From assembly GCA_017631255.1 (NCBI GenBank), contig JAGBTP010000018.1, positions 31,965 through 95,964 on the forward strand: DNA of 64,000 bases. Direction: 5' to 3'. Every line of letters starts with the position of its first letter. Within the stretch, counting starts at the first letter, position 1. The notes beneath the pieces are model-generated. The model had not been told where the DNA came from. It saw only the letters and a list, made by a program, of their open reading frames with translations, and did no database searches. The stretch comes from Alistipes sp. (lineage in GTDB: Bacteria; Bacteroidota; Bacteroidia; Bacteroidales; Rikenellaceae). Below are positions 55,601-63,840 of this stretch, piece after piece. Made by a program: the position numbers and the translations under genes.

Positions 55601-56458
55601 TTAGAAGAGGATGTATCGCTCAGGGTCTACGGCGGTACCATCGCGCCAGAGCTCGAAGTTGAGCTCGCCGTTGGACTCCGTGCCATTGCCATTAGCACCT
55701 CGTAGGCGTCCTATTACCGAGCCGCTCTGCACGGTCTGGCCCTTGCGGACGAGAATCTCGCCCAGACCTTTGTAGACCGAGATGTAGCCTCCCGTGTGCT
55801 GTATCATAACGCAGTACTTACCCTCGACAATGTCGTCGATGCTTATCACCGTGCCATTCTCTACTGCCATTACCGAGTCGTCGCCGTCGATGCTGATGAT
55901 GGCAAGATCGTAGCTCGACTCAGGGGCGTCGAACTGGCGTGTGATGCTGCCTCTAAGCGGTGTGCTAAACATCGCTGCCTCGGCCTTTAGTGGCTTAGTA
56001 TTTGACAATGAGTACTCTCCCGTTGTTCGCTCAAGGGCATCACGCAGGAGCGAGTCGGCACGCGTAGGTAGGATGCGTGACTTGTCGTATCGAATGGTGT
56101 CGGTCATCACGGTAGAGTGCAGCGTGGGAGTGCTGCCGCCCATAATCTGCGCTACGGCCTCGTTGTATGCGAGCATATCGCTGATGTTGCGCTCCATAGC
56201 GTCAAGGCGCATAATACTCTCGGTAAGCTCGTCGTTGAGACGCTCAGCCTTGGTGCGGTAACCTGGCAGGGTGTCGAGGAGCGAGGTGTAGGCCATAAGC
56301 AGCAGTAGGGTGGCAAAGACGATTACGATGAACGCTACGATGCTACCCCAGAAGGCGAGGGGCGAAATGTTGAGCCTCCACTGCTCGCCACCACTCTCCT
56401 TATCGCGCATTATAAGTTGCTGCTTCTCGGTCAAGCGGCTCCATATATTTTGTGCCAT
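55601..56458 (-). CDS. Membrane-anchored M23/LytM protein with lost zinc ligands
   Basis: The 285-residue protein has one transmembrane helix (about 36-58), a helical stretch (about 66-105) and a C-terminal LytM (M23) domain (about 165-285). Family zinc sites are altered. The histidine four residues before D184 (SSYDLAI; usual HxxxD) is Glu180. HLHFEL is replaced by E265-L266-N267 (GELNFELW). The YxH histidine is lost (VYKGL). The fold is kept (VENGTVIS, VRKGQTVQSGSVIG), so it probably binds peptidoglycan or a partner amidase rather than cutting. It opens the dxr-rseP operon. Confidence 0.85.
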   Translation of the reverse strand: MAQNIWSRLTEKQQLIMRDKESGGEQWRLNISPLAFWGSIVAFIVIVFATLLLLMAYTSLLDTLPGYRTKAERLNDELTESIMRLDAMERNISDMLAYNEAVAQIMGGSTPTLHSTVMTDTIRYDKSRILPTRADSLLRDALERTTGEYSLSNTKPLKAEAAMFSTPLRGSITRQFDAPESSYDLAIISIDGDDSVMAVENGTVISIDDIVEGKYCVMIQHTGGYISVYKGLGEILVRKGQTVQSGSVIGRLRGANGNGTESNGELNFELWRDGTAVDPERYILF

Positions 56459-56491
56459 ATATCTCTTGTGTTATGATTCAATAAATTCTCG

Positions 56492-56524
56492 CAAATATAA
56501 CGAAAATGGATGGATACTTTGCAA
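56492..56524 (-). promoter_or_regulatory. Promoter for the M23-dxr-rseP operon
   Basis: On the minus strand TTTG (56522-56525), 22 bases, TATATTTG (56492-56499). The spacer is slightly long. The -33 lies in the palindrome CTTTGCAAAG. Confidence 0.55.
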
Positions 56525-56549
56525 AGTATAATAAACTTTTTTACCTTTG
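56518..56549 (+). promoter_or_regulatory. Bacteroidota-type promoter for the sugar nucleotidyltransferase
   Basis: TTTG (56518-56521), 20 bases, TACCTTTG (56542-56549). It is divergent from the M23 promoter and shares the palindrome CTTTGCAAAG. Confidence 0.7.
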
Positions 56550-56582
56550 TATTATGAAAATGAACTAATAAAATAGATAATT

Positions 56583-57491
56583 ATGGTAAAACCAACACTT
56601 TTAGTATTGGCCGCAGGTATGGGTTCTCGCTACGGCTCACTCAAGCAGATGGATGGCGTAGGCCCTAACGGCGAGGCCATCATCGACTACTCGGTCTATG
56701 ACGCTGTGCGTGCGGGCTTTGGTAAGGTGGTATTCGTCATTCGCCACTCGTTCGAGACAGAGTTCAAGGAGGTATTCAACGCTGAGCGTTTCGGCGGTAA
56801 GATCGCCGTTGAGTATGTGTTCCAGGAGCTCGACTACCTACCTGAGGGCTTCGCGTTGCCTGAGGGTCGTGTTAAGCCTTGGGGTACAAACCACGCGGTT
56901 ATGATGGCTGCGGGTGTCATCAACGAGCCTTTTGCCGTTATCAATGCCGATGACTTCTACGGTAAGGAGGCGTATGCCACTATCAGCGACTACCTCTCAC
57001 AGCTTGAGGGCAGATGCCAGAAGTATTGTATGGTTGGCTATCAGGTCTCTAAGACCTTGTCGGAGAATGGTACCGTGTCGCGTGGTGTATGTACCGTAGA
57101 TGAGGAGGGTAACCTTACGGGTATGGTCGAGCGCACACAGATTGAGCGCGTCAATGGCACTATCCTCTTCCACGATGGCGGTGCTGATGAGCCTCTCGAG
57201 GAGAATACCCCTGTGTCGATGAACCTCTTTGGCTTCACACCAGACTACTTCGACTACTCGGCTGAGTACTTCAAGGAGTTCCTTGCAGCAAATATCGAGA
57301 ATCTCAAGGCGGAGTTCTTCATCCCGCTTATGGTTAATAAACTCATCGCCGACAAGACTGCTACTATGCGCGTGCTTCGCACCACATCTGATTGGTTTGG
57401 CGTGACTTATAAGGAGGATAAACCTGCTCTTATGGCCTCTATCGAGCGTCTTATCGAGGTGGGTGCCTACCCTCGTAACCTCTGGGAGTAA
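56583..57491 (+). CDS. Sugar-1-phosphate nucleotidyltransferase family protein
   Basis: The 302-residue protein has the nucleotide-binding LVLAAGMGSRYGSLKQMD at the N-terminus and the metal-binding INADDFYG motif, so it is a GT-A-type nucleotidyltransferase. It probably makes an NDP-sugar from a sugar-1-phosphate, but the sugar is not evident. No signal or membrane segment is present. A terminator lies at 57513-57534. Confidence 0.9.
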   Translation: MVKPTLLVLAAGMGSRYGSLKQMDGVGPNGEAIIDYSVYDAVRAGFGKVVFVIRHSFETEFKEVFNAERFGGKIAVEYVFQELDYLPEGFALPEGRVKPWGTNHAVMMAAGVINEPFAVINADDFYGKEAYATISDYLSQLEGRCQKYCMVGYQVSKTLSENGTVSRGVCTVDEEGNLTGMVERTQIERVNGTILFHDGGADEPLEENTPVSMNLFGFTPDYFDYSAEYFKEFLAANIENLKAEFFIPLMVNKLIADKTATMRVLRTTSDWFGVTYKEDKPALMASIERLIEVGAYPRNLWE

Positions 57492-57512
57492 TACTCCAAT
57501 AGATAGTTTATG

Positions 57513-57534
57513 GGCCGCTCGTCGGCCCTTTTAT
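57513..57534 (+). terminator. Terminator after the nucleotidyltransferase gene
   Basis: GGGCCG (57513-57518) pairs with CGGCCC (57524-57529), followed by TTTTAT. Confidence 0.75.
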
Positions 57535-57621
57535 ATCGCCCCTCGTATGCGTTGTGTCTACATCGCAGTGTCGCTGTCCGAAGGTGGCGATTAGGGAGTG
57601 TAACTAATAAAATCGAACACT

Positions 57622-58209
57622 ATGGCTAATAGCATCTACTCGCGCTTGGCGCGTCCAGCAGCCTCGGAAAATCCGCTGCTCATAAAGCCTCAAAGGCCAC
57701 TTCGTAACTCTGATACGAGGTATGCCGTTGGCGACTTCTTCTCTGAAAATGGCGTAGAGGGTGTTGTCTATGAGGTGTGGGATGGGGGTGAACACGGCAG
57801 AATCGTGAGCCTCGACGAGGCGACTCTCGCCTGGTCAAAGGAGGTGTTTATGGCGGGAGCTACGAGCACGACGGATGGCGATAGCAATACGGATAAGGTG
57901 CTTGCGCGTGCCGATTATGAGAAGAGTCCTGCCTTTATTTGGTGCAGGGAGCACGGTGCCGATTGGTACCTTCCCGCTATCGACGAGCTTGCGGCGCTGC
58001 TCCTTGATCAAGAGGTGTTCGATGCCGTAAATAAGACCCTCGAGGAGCGTGGTGCTAAAAAGCTCATAGATTACAATCTTAACAGAATATGCTGGTCGTC
58101 AACCGAGCACGATGAGCGCTGTGCACACAATGTTTATATGAATAGTCACCACACTAACTTCAACTACAAACGCTACGATTGTCGTGTTCGTGCCGTGGCT
58201 AAATTTTAG
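57622..58209 (+). CDS. FISUMP/DUF1566-like protein without a signal peptide
   Basis: The 195-residue protein carries the pattern of FISUMP (Fibrobacter paralogous domain)/DUF1566 modules: GRIVSLDEATLAWS, HGADWYLPAIDELAALL, ICWSSTEHDE and the end VRAVAKF. These modules usually sit in exported proteins, but this one has no signal peptide or lipobox. Starting elsewhere would not supply one, as MANSIYSRLAR follows a stop-rich leader. It is flanked by terminators and seems to be a single gene. Function unknown. Confidence 0.7.
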   Translation: MANSIYSRLARPAASENPLLIKPQRPLRNSDTRYAVGDFFSENGVEGVVYEVWDGGEHGRIVSLDEATLAWSKEVFMAGATSTTDGDSNTDKVLARADYEKSPAFIWCREHGADWYLPAIDELAALLLDQEVFDAVNKTLEERGAKKLIDYNLNRICWSSTEHDERCAHNVYMNSHHTNFNYKRYDCRVRAVAKF

Positions 58210-58356
58210 TTAAGGGGCGTGTTCAAGTGGGCGTGTCAGTGGTGAACGCTGGTAATGCGGCTGATATAGCGCGTATAGGTGTTGCGTGAGGCGGCCGAAG
58301 GTTAGACGCCATACTCCATATTGCGTTAGGCACACTTTGGTTAAATGTACATAAAT

Positions 58357-58394
58357 AAAATAGGGCTGTCCCGTGTGGGGTAGCCCTATTTTAT
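58357..58394. terminator. Bidirectional terminator between the FISUMP-like gene and dsbD
   Basis: AAAATAGGGCTGTCCC pairs with GGGTAGCCCTATTTTA; T-runs are present on both strands, so it can end both convergent genes. The preceding 150 bases contain no gene. Confidence 0.85.
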
Positions 58395-58411
58395 TGCTAT
58401 GCTAAGGGTTA

Positions 58412-60337
58412 TTACTTAGCATACTTGCCTGAGTTGAGGAACTCAACGAATGCATCGATGTCGGTGTCGTAACCACGAGGACCTGCAAGAACAGTCTCAC
58501 CGTCTGGTGCGAGCAAGATGTAGCCTGGCTGTGCGTTAACGCCCCAACGCTCCTGTGCGAAGGCTGCGTTTACTGAGCCGAGGCGCTTGCCATCCTCAAT
58601 CTTGGTCATATCGTCAACATAGAGTGCGCAGATAACGAAGTCGTTGCGCAACATTGGCAATACGCGGTCGTTGCTCCATACCATAGTCTCCATCTCACGG
58701 CAGTTGTTGCAAGCGTGACCTGTAACATCCACAAAGATAGGCTTGTTCTGCTTCTTAGCCTCAGCTACTGCCTCCTCGAAGTCGAAGTGACCCTCGAGCT
58801 GGTGTGGCAAGTGGAGGAAGTCGGCATACTTGCGACCTGCGTTAGCATTCTCCAAGCGACCATTTACCTGGTAGTCCTGAGTGCTCATAGGTGGAATGTA
58901 ACCTGAGATAGCGTTAAGTGGTGCACCCCACAAACCTGGGATCATATATACCACGAATGAGAATACTGCGATAGCGAGTGTGAGGCGGAAAACTGACACA
59001 TGCTTAACCTCGTCATCGTGAGCAAAGCGGAGCTTGCCGAGGAGGTAGAGACCCATAAGTGAGAATACCACGATCCAGATAGCGAGGTATGTCTCACGGT
59101 CGAGGATACCCCAGTGCATAGTCTGGTCAGCAGTCATCAAGAACTTGAGACCGAGAGCAACCTCAATGAAACCGAGGATAACCTTAACTGAGTTGAGCCA
59201 GCCACCGCTCTTTGGCAAGTTCTTAAGCAATGATGGGAACCACGCAAGTACGGTAAATGGAAGTGCAAAGGCCAATGCGAATGCGAACATAGTGATGATT
59301 GGCATCCATACACCACCGCTTGTTGAGCTGATGATAACCGAACCTACGATAGGACCTGTACAAGAGAATGATACGAGTACGAGGGTAAGTGCCATGAAGA
59401 AGATACCTACCAAACCACCCTTATCAGCACCCTCGTCGCTCTTGTTAACGAGTGATGATGGAAGTGTAATCTCGAATGCACCGAGGAACGATGCAGCAAA
59501 TACCATAAAGATTACGAAGAAGATAAGGTTAGGAATCCAGTGTGTACCGATAGCGTTGAAGATATCGCCCGCTACATTTGTGCCGAATGCGTTAGAGAGG
59601 AGCACGAGGATAGCGATAGGCAATACATAGAGAGCCACGATGAAGAAACCGTACATAGTAGCACGGAAACGACCCTGTGCTGGTGACTGTGAACCCTTAA
59701 CGAAGAACGATACGGTCATAGGAACCATAGGGAACACGCAAGGAGTCAACAACGCAGCAAAGCCCCAGAGGATAGCGGTGATGATTGAGCTCCAATCGAG
59801 GTCGCCGTTAGTTGTGGTAGCAGCTGGAGCAGCAGCCTCAGCAACAACCGCCTCACCTGGCATCTGGATAGTGAAGTCCACGATGTTTGCAGTGCACTGG
59901 TTGCCCTCGTTTGTGCAGATAGTAGCGTTAACGAAGCCAACTACATTCTGACCTGCCTGAGCCTTGATCTTCTGAACATAGATAGCCTGGTTGTAGTAGA
60001 TGTACGCAGGACCGCCTGTGAGCTCGTCGATACCGTGCTCCTCAGGAGTGAGCGTCTCAACAACATCGCCCTCAGCCTCGGCGTTCTCGAAACCGAAGAT
60101 AGGAGCAGAGAAATCGGTCATAGGGTAGCCGTGGTAACCCTCCTTGATTGCGCCATCGAAGGTGATAACGAAGATGTTGTCACCCTCCTCCTCTGCTGTG
60201 ATAGTCCACTCGATGTTTGGGCTACCAGCGTCATTGCCTACCTTGATGGTAGTCTTTGAGCCCTCCTCCTGTGCTGACACAGCGAAAGGCAACAATAGTG
60301 CTATTGAAAGCACCAGTGACTTGAAAAGATTTTTCAT
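58412..60337 (-). CDS. dsbD: Thiol:disulfide interchange protein DsbD
   Basis: DsbD carries electrons across the inner membrane to the periplasm. The 641-residue protein has a signal peptide (cleaved near 22), an N-terminal DsbD-alpha-like domain (about 25-155), a transmembrane DsbD-beta part with LLTPCVFPMVPMTV and the paired cysteine in VSFSCTGPIVG, and a thioredoxin-like C-terminal gamma domain with VTGHACNNCREME (CNNC active site). It follows the AraC regulator by 72 bases. Confidence 0.93.
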   Translation of the reverse strand: MKNLFKSLVLSIALLLPFAVSAQEEGSKTTIKVGNDAGSPNIEWTITAEEEGDNIFVITFDGAIKEGYHGYPMTDFSAPIFGFENAEAEGDVVETLTPEEHGIDELTGGPAYIYYNQAIYVQKIKAQAGQNVVGFVNATICTNEGNQCTANIVDFTIQMPGEAVVAEAAAPAATTTNGDLDWSSIITAILWGFAALLTPCVFPMVPMTVSFFVKGSQSPAQGRFRATMYGFFIVALYVLPIAILVLLSNAFGTNVAGDIFNAIGTHWIPNLIFFVIFMVFAASFLGAFEITLPSSLVNKSDEGADKGGLVGIFFMALTLVLVSFSCTGPIVGSVIISSTSGGVWMPIITMFAFALAFALPFTVLAWFPSLLKNLPKSGGWLNSVKVILGFIEVALGLKFLMTADQTMHWGILDRETYLAIWIVVFSLMGLYLLGKLRFAHDDEVKHVSVFRLTLAIAVFSFVVYMIPGLWGAPLNAISGYIPPMSTQDYQVNGRLENANAGRKYADFLHLPHQLEGHFDFEEAVAEAKKQNKPIFVDVTGHACNNCREMETMVWSNDRVLPMLRNDFVICALYVDDMTKIEDGKRLGSVNAAFAQERWGVNAQPGYILLAPDGETVLAGPRGYDTDIDAFVEFLNSGKYAK

Positions 60338-60409
60338 AAATTGTTGGTTTAGATTTATTAATTGTTTGTTCGTTTGTTCATTTCGGTTGAAATATCTCGC
60401 TCCGCAGCA

Positions 60410-61354
60410 CTACTCGCCTTTAAGCTCTGGCGTGAACTCCGACGGCGCAACAGCGTCGTCGGTGCGGCCGTCCCAAATCTTATAACGCGATGGCGACACG
60501 CCCACACGCTGCTTGAAGTACTTGCCGAAGAAAGACTGCGACGCGAAGTTGAGCTTAAGGGCAATCTCTCTAATGCTGAGACCTGAGTACTTGAGTAGTC
60601 GCTTAGCTTCGTAGACCACAGCCTCGTCGATAAGCTTCGAGGCATTGCGGCCGCTCTTTTTCTTAAGGATGAGCGAGAGGTACTTAGGCGTGATGTCCAT
60701 CTTCATCGCGTAGAACTCCACGCTGCGCTCCGTGCTACAATACTGGCGCAGCAGCTCGAGGAACTTGTTAAATAGCTCGTCGGTGCGGTTGCTCACGCTG
60801 CCATTACCTGGGAGTGTATGCTTTTGCAATATGCCCATCACGAAGTGGAACATAGCGGCAAAGAGCGAGCTTATGATTTTCTGACGGTTCGAGGTTGGGG
60901 CGTAGTCGCACAGTACCGAGCGCATAAGCTTCGAGATATCGTGGATGTATGCCGCCTCCTCAGGGGCAATCTGCACGCAGGGCTCATCCAGAAATCCGTG
61001 GTATATCGAAATCAGATCCTGAGTGTCGACATGGATGCTGTTGAGGTACTGCTGGGAGTAGGTAATCATATATCCAGACGAGCGTATCGAGGCCTTAACC
61101 TGCTCGATGACGGTGTTCTCGTTGAATATAAATAGGGTATTAGGGCGCAGCTCGTGGAGCTTGCCGTTTATCTTAATGCGTGCCGTACCGCTGACCGTAA
61201 CGCCTATCGACACGCCCTGAATGAGTGCTGTAAGGTCGTCCAGCTCGCGAAACATCACAAGTGGTGTGATCACCAAATCCTCGGAGTAGTATGCTGTCTC
61301 GAATCGAGACTTAAGCCTATCTATCGAGGCTCGCTTAATGCCATCTTGCTTCAT
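60410..61354 (-). CDS. AraC-family transcriptional regulator
   Basis: The 314-residue protein has an N-terminal cupin-like sensor region (VSGTARIKINGKLHELRPN) and a C-terminal AraC DNA-binding domain (about 200-300): KMDITPKYLSLILKKKSGRN is the first helix-turn-helix, and GLSIREIALKLNFASQSFFG with KYFKQRVGVSPSRY is the second. It sits directly before dsbD, with no promoter motif between, so it may be co-transcribed. A 23-base direct repeat upstream (61381-61426) may be its own operator. Confidence 0.9.
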   Translation of the reverse strand: MKQDGIKRASIDRLKSRFETAYYSEDLVITPLVMFRELDDLTALIQGVSIGVTVSGTARIKINGKLHELRPNTLFIFNENTVIEQVKASIRSSGYMITYSQQYLNSIHVDTQDLISIYHGFLDEPCVQIAPEEAAYIHDISKLMRSVLCDYAPTSNRQKIISSLFAAMFHFVMGILQKHTLPGNGSVSNRTDELFNKFLELLRQYCSTERSVEFYAMKMDITPKYLSLILKKKSGRNASKLIDEAVVYEAKRLLKYSGLSIREIALKLNFASQSFFGKYFKQRVGVSPSRYKIWDGRTDDAVAPSEFTPELKGE

Positions 61355-61380
61355 TTATAGCTCGTAATATTGTATCTTAA

Positions 61381-61426
61381 TCCTAAGTAATCCTTTGTCG
61401 CTTTCCTAAGTAATCCTTTGTCACTC
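61381..61426. repeat. Tandem 23-bp direct repeat upstream of the AraC gene
   Basis: Two copies (61381-61403 and 61404-61426) share TCCTAAGTAATCCTTTGTC and differ in the last bases; a third partial TCCTTA follows. It lies 27 bases before the AraC start, which fits direct-repeat binding by AraC proteins. Confidence 0.5.
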
Positions 61427-61465
61427 TCCTTAGCCCCCCCCGCAGCCATTGGTGGTCGCCACTTC

Positions 61466-62317
61466 TTAGCACCTTATCTGAAGGGCACCGGGGAGACACT
61501 CGATGCTGAGCGGGAAGTCGGGACCTGGCTGGCCGTCGATGTCCGTGCGCTCGTTGTTGGGCGATATGAGCTCAATCTTGTTGGTGCGAATGTAGTGTAC
61601 CGCCTCGGGCTTGCCACCCACCAAGTAGTGCATCATACTCCAACAGGTCTTGGCCATATTGTTGTAGTCGAGTATCAGCACATCGAGCATACCATCATCG
61701 ACCTTTGCCTCTGGTGCAAGGCGGAACTGACCCGCACTCTTGCCGTTGAAGGCCAGAAACATCGCCGCCTCGGTGTTGAATTCCTCGCCATTGATCCTTG
61801 CAACGAGGGGTATGCTGTGCATCGTGAGTAGGTCACGCGTGCCGATGCGCACATAGGCGAGCTTGCCCACAAGGTGCTTCGCGCTGTCGGAGGTCTGCTG
61901 CGATGTCGTCGTCAGCACACCAAAGCTGAGTACATTGACAAAGGCGCTGCCGTTAACAACGCCGCAGTCGACCCTGCGTGTGCTACCTGAGGCTATCTGC
62001 CTTGCGGCTCGCAATATGCCTCGCTTCATACCTATTGCCAAGGCAAAGTCGTTGGCCGTACCAGCAGGGATGACGCCCAGTGTGATATCTAAGCCTTTGG
62101 AGCGCATACTGTTAACCACAAAGTTAACCGTGCCATCGCCGCCACATACTATCACCAACTCGATATCCTCCTCGCCATCGAAGGGGTTAGCCTCGAAGTT
62201 AAGTTGCTTGGTACGCACCTCGATAGCCGCCTCGCTAAATATGGCGACAATCGTGCTAAGGTGCCTCGCAATGCGACCCCTACCCGAACGAGTGTTGTAT
62301 AGTAGTAACGCCTTCAT
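61466..62317 (-). CDS. Diacylglycerol kinase-family lipid kinase
   Basis: The 283-residue protein has the DAGK catalytic core: LLYNTRSGRGR at the N-terminus, CGGDGTVNFVVN (GGDGT at 59-63), VIPAGTANDFALAIG and the C-terminal beta-sandwich (AKVDDGMLDVLIL). It phosphorylates a lipid (diacylglycerol or sphingosine/ceramide-like in Bacteroidota; not decidable here). It begins 40 bases after apbE, and they may be one transcript. Confidence 0.92.
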   Translation of the reverse strand: MKALLLYNTRSGRGRIARHLSTIVAIFSEAAIEVRTKQLNFEANPFDGEEDIELVIVCGGDGTVNFVVNSMRSKGLDITLGVIPAGTANDFALAIGMKRGILRAARQIASGSTRRVDCGVVNGSAFVNVLSFGVLTTTSQQTSDSAKHLVGKLAYVRIGTRDLLTMHSIPLVARINGEEFNTEAAMFLAFNGKSAGQFRLAPEAKVDDGMLDVLILDYNNMAKTCWSMMHYLVGGKPEAVHYIRTNKIELISPNNERTDIDGQPGPDFPLSIECLPGALQIRC

Positions 62318-62357
62318 CTTCGTAAATTAGTCACCGTTTTAATCAAGCCCTCTCTGC

Positions 62358-63368
62358 CTATCGGAACTCTGGTGAGCACTCTATGCGGTAGTCCTCCTCA
62401 CCTGCAAAGATGAAGTAGTAGCGCCAACCATACTCCTCGGCGCAGCGCTCCGCAAGTGTCGTGACATTGCCCTCACTGCCCAGCGACATAAACATCGTCG
62501 CCGCAGCATCAGCCTCAGCGCAGGTGGGGGCTATGACCGTAGCCGATAGCAGGTCACCCGCAACGCTCTCTCCCGTACGAGGGTCGATGGTGTGTGTCAC
62601 CTTACGACCATCTTCGGTGAGGTAGAAACGGCGATAGTTGCCCGAGGTGGCAACAGCGCAATCCTCCAACTTGACAATCTTCTCGAACGAGTCCATCGCC
62701 ATATTGCCGTCATAGGGGGTCTCGATGCCCACCCTCCAACTCTCGCCTCGTGGGTTGCGACCTCGGCAGCGAATCTCACCGCCGATGTTGACCATATACT
62801 CCACGATGCCCATAGCCTCAAGGCGTTCGGCCATAAGGTCGACCGTATAGCCCTTAGCAATGGAGTTGAGGTCTATCTGCACGCGCTCGTCGCTCTTTAC
62901 GACAAGACCATCTGCTAAAGATAGCTTCTCGTAACCAACGAACTCAAGTATCGAGTCGATGTTGATTGATTTGTCCGCTACGCTACGACCAAAACCATAG
63001 GCCTCGGTTAAAGGTTTGATGGTGATGTCGTAGGCACCGTCGCTAAGCTGGGAGAAGCGCTTAGCAAGTTCGATGTTGCGAATTATGTGGTCGTCAGCCA
63101 CCGCCGTCTCGTTGCGGTTGATTTTCGATAGAAGCGACTCAGGGTTGAATATCGACATCGAACCCTTGGCGATGCTATCTACCTCTGCCACAACCTCTGC
63201 AATATGCTTGGCGGGGATGTCGGTGTTAGCCTTAATCTGCACAAAGGTACCGAGACTCTCACCCTCGAACGAGATGTATTCTTTTGTGTGCTGACTGCAT
63301 CCCATTATGGTCGTGGAGATGATTGTCAATATTGCGAATACGAAGTTTCTAATAACCTTTGTTGACAT
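62358..63368 (-). CDS. apbE: FAD:protein FMN transferase (ApbE), lipoprotein
   Basis: ApbE attaches FMN covalently to threonine of target flavoproteins, such as Nqr/Rnf subunits. Starting at 63368 (MSTKVIRNFVFAIL) the 336-residue protein has a lipobox in TTIMGCSQ; the longer reading frame would begin upstream of the promoter. It shows ESLGTFVQIKA, DLNSIAKGYTVDLMA, NIGGEIRCRGRNP and HTIDPRTGESV with the metal-binding aspartate. No target operon is in the window. Confidence 0.95.
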   Translation of the reverse strand: MSTKVIRNFVFAILTIISTTIMGCSQHTKEYISFEGESLGTFVQIKANTDIPAKHIAEVVAEVDSIAKGSMSIFNPESLLSKINRNETAVADDHIIRNIELAKRFSQLSDGAYDITIKPLTEAYGFGRSVADKSINIDSILEFVGYEKLSLADGLVVKSDERVQIDLNSIAKGYTVDLMAERLEAMGIVEYMVNIGGEIRCRGRNPRGESWRVGIETPYDGNMAMDSFEKIVKLEDCAVATSGNYRRFYLTEDGRKVTHTIDPRTGESVAGDLLSATVIAPTCAEADAAATMFMSLGSEGNVTTLAERCAEEYGWRYYFIFAGEEDYRIECSPEFR

Positions 63369-63390
63369 ATTAATCCATATAAATCGCGAA

Positions 63391-63419
63391 CAAAGGTAGT
63401 GAAAAATCACAATTTTCAA
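63391..63419 (-). promoter_or_regulatory. Bacteroidota-type promoter for apbE
   Basis: On the minus strand TTG (63417-63419), 18 bases, TACCTTTG (63391-63398). Confidence 0.75.
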
Positions 63420-63700
63420 CCATCTTAGCCTAAAAAAGTGCGAAAAAATGTGGAAAAATAGAAAAATGGCCGCCGTCAAAATTTTTTATAATGCGATAAA
63501 TATAGTCTTTATGTGGTGGTGCGTGTTCAAAATAAAAGCGATAAAACGCTTATTTGTAGTCTGAATAAATTGTACTTATTCTCGCAGCGAGTAGTGACTT
63601 ATGAGGTAAAAATGAGCCGAGGCGAAGAGATGGTTTAAGGAGATTAAAACTTTTTTGGTTGAAAATATTTGATGGAAAGTTCTTTTTCTTTGGAAAAAGG
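63420..63700. other. AT-rich non-coding interval before rpsO
   Basis: No reading frame with sensible codon use was found. A small hairpin (AAGCG-ATAAAA-CGCTT, 63531-63554) is the only structure noticed. Confidence 0.5.
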
Positions 63701-63731
63701 TTTGCCGTTCGCAAAAAAAATCATATCTTTG
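63701..63731 (+). promoter_or_regulatory. Bacteroidota-type promoter for rpsO
   Basis: TTTG (63701-63704), 19 bases, TATCTTTG (63724-63731): a near-perfect match. Confidence 0.85.
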
Positions 63732-63733
63732 CG

Positions 63734-63823
63734 CCACGCTCCGGCAGGATCTAAGGTAAGGACGATCTGTCGTGGAGTGGAACCAGGTTCGATATCCTCG
63801 GGAAAATCAGTGGGGTACGAACC
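63734..63823 (+). promoter_or_regulatory. Structured leader RNA of rpsO
   Basis: The leader is about 100 bases. CCAC (63735-63738) pairs with a GTGG near 63773, and inside it GGCAG-ATC pairs with GATCTGTC. A second stem pairs GGTTCG (63786-63791) with CGAACC (63818-63823) just before the start codon. Such leaders are known S15 autoregulation targets in other bacteria; here it is inferred. Confidence 0.4.
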
Positions 63824-63840
63824 ATAAAACATTAATTACT

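Noticed and set aside
61381-61426. CRISPR array
   Set aside because: There are only two adjacent copies without spacers, and no cas genes occur in the window.
62358-63479. Longer start for ApbE
   Set aside because: The extra codons lie upstream of the promoter at 63391-63419, and the ATG at 63368 gives a proper lipoprotein signal.
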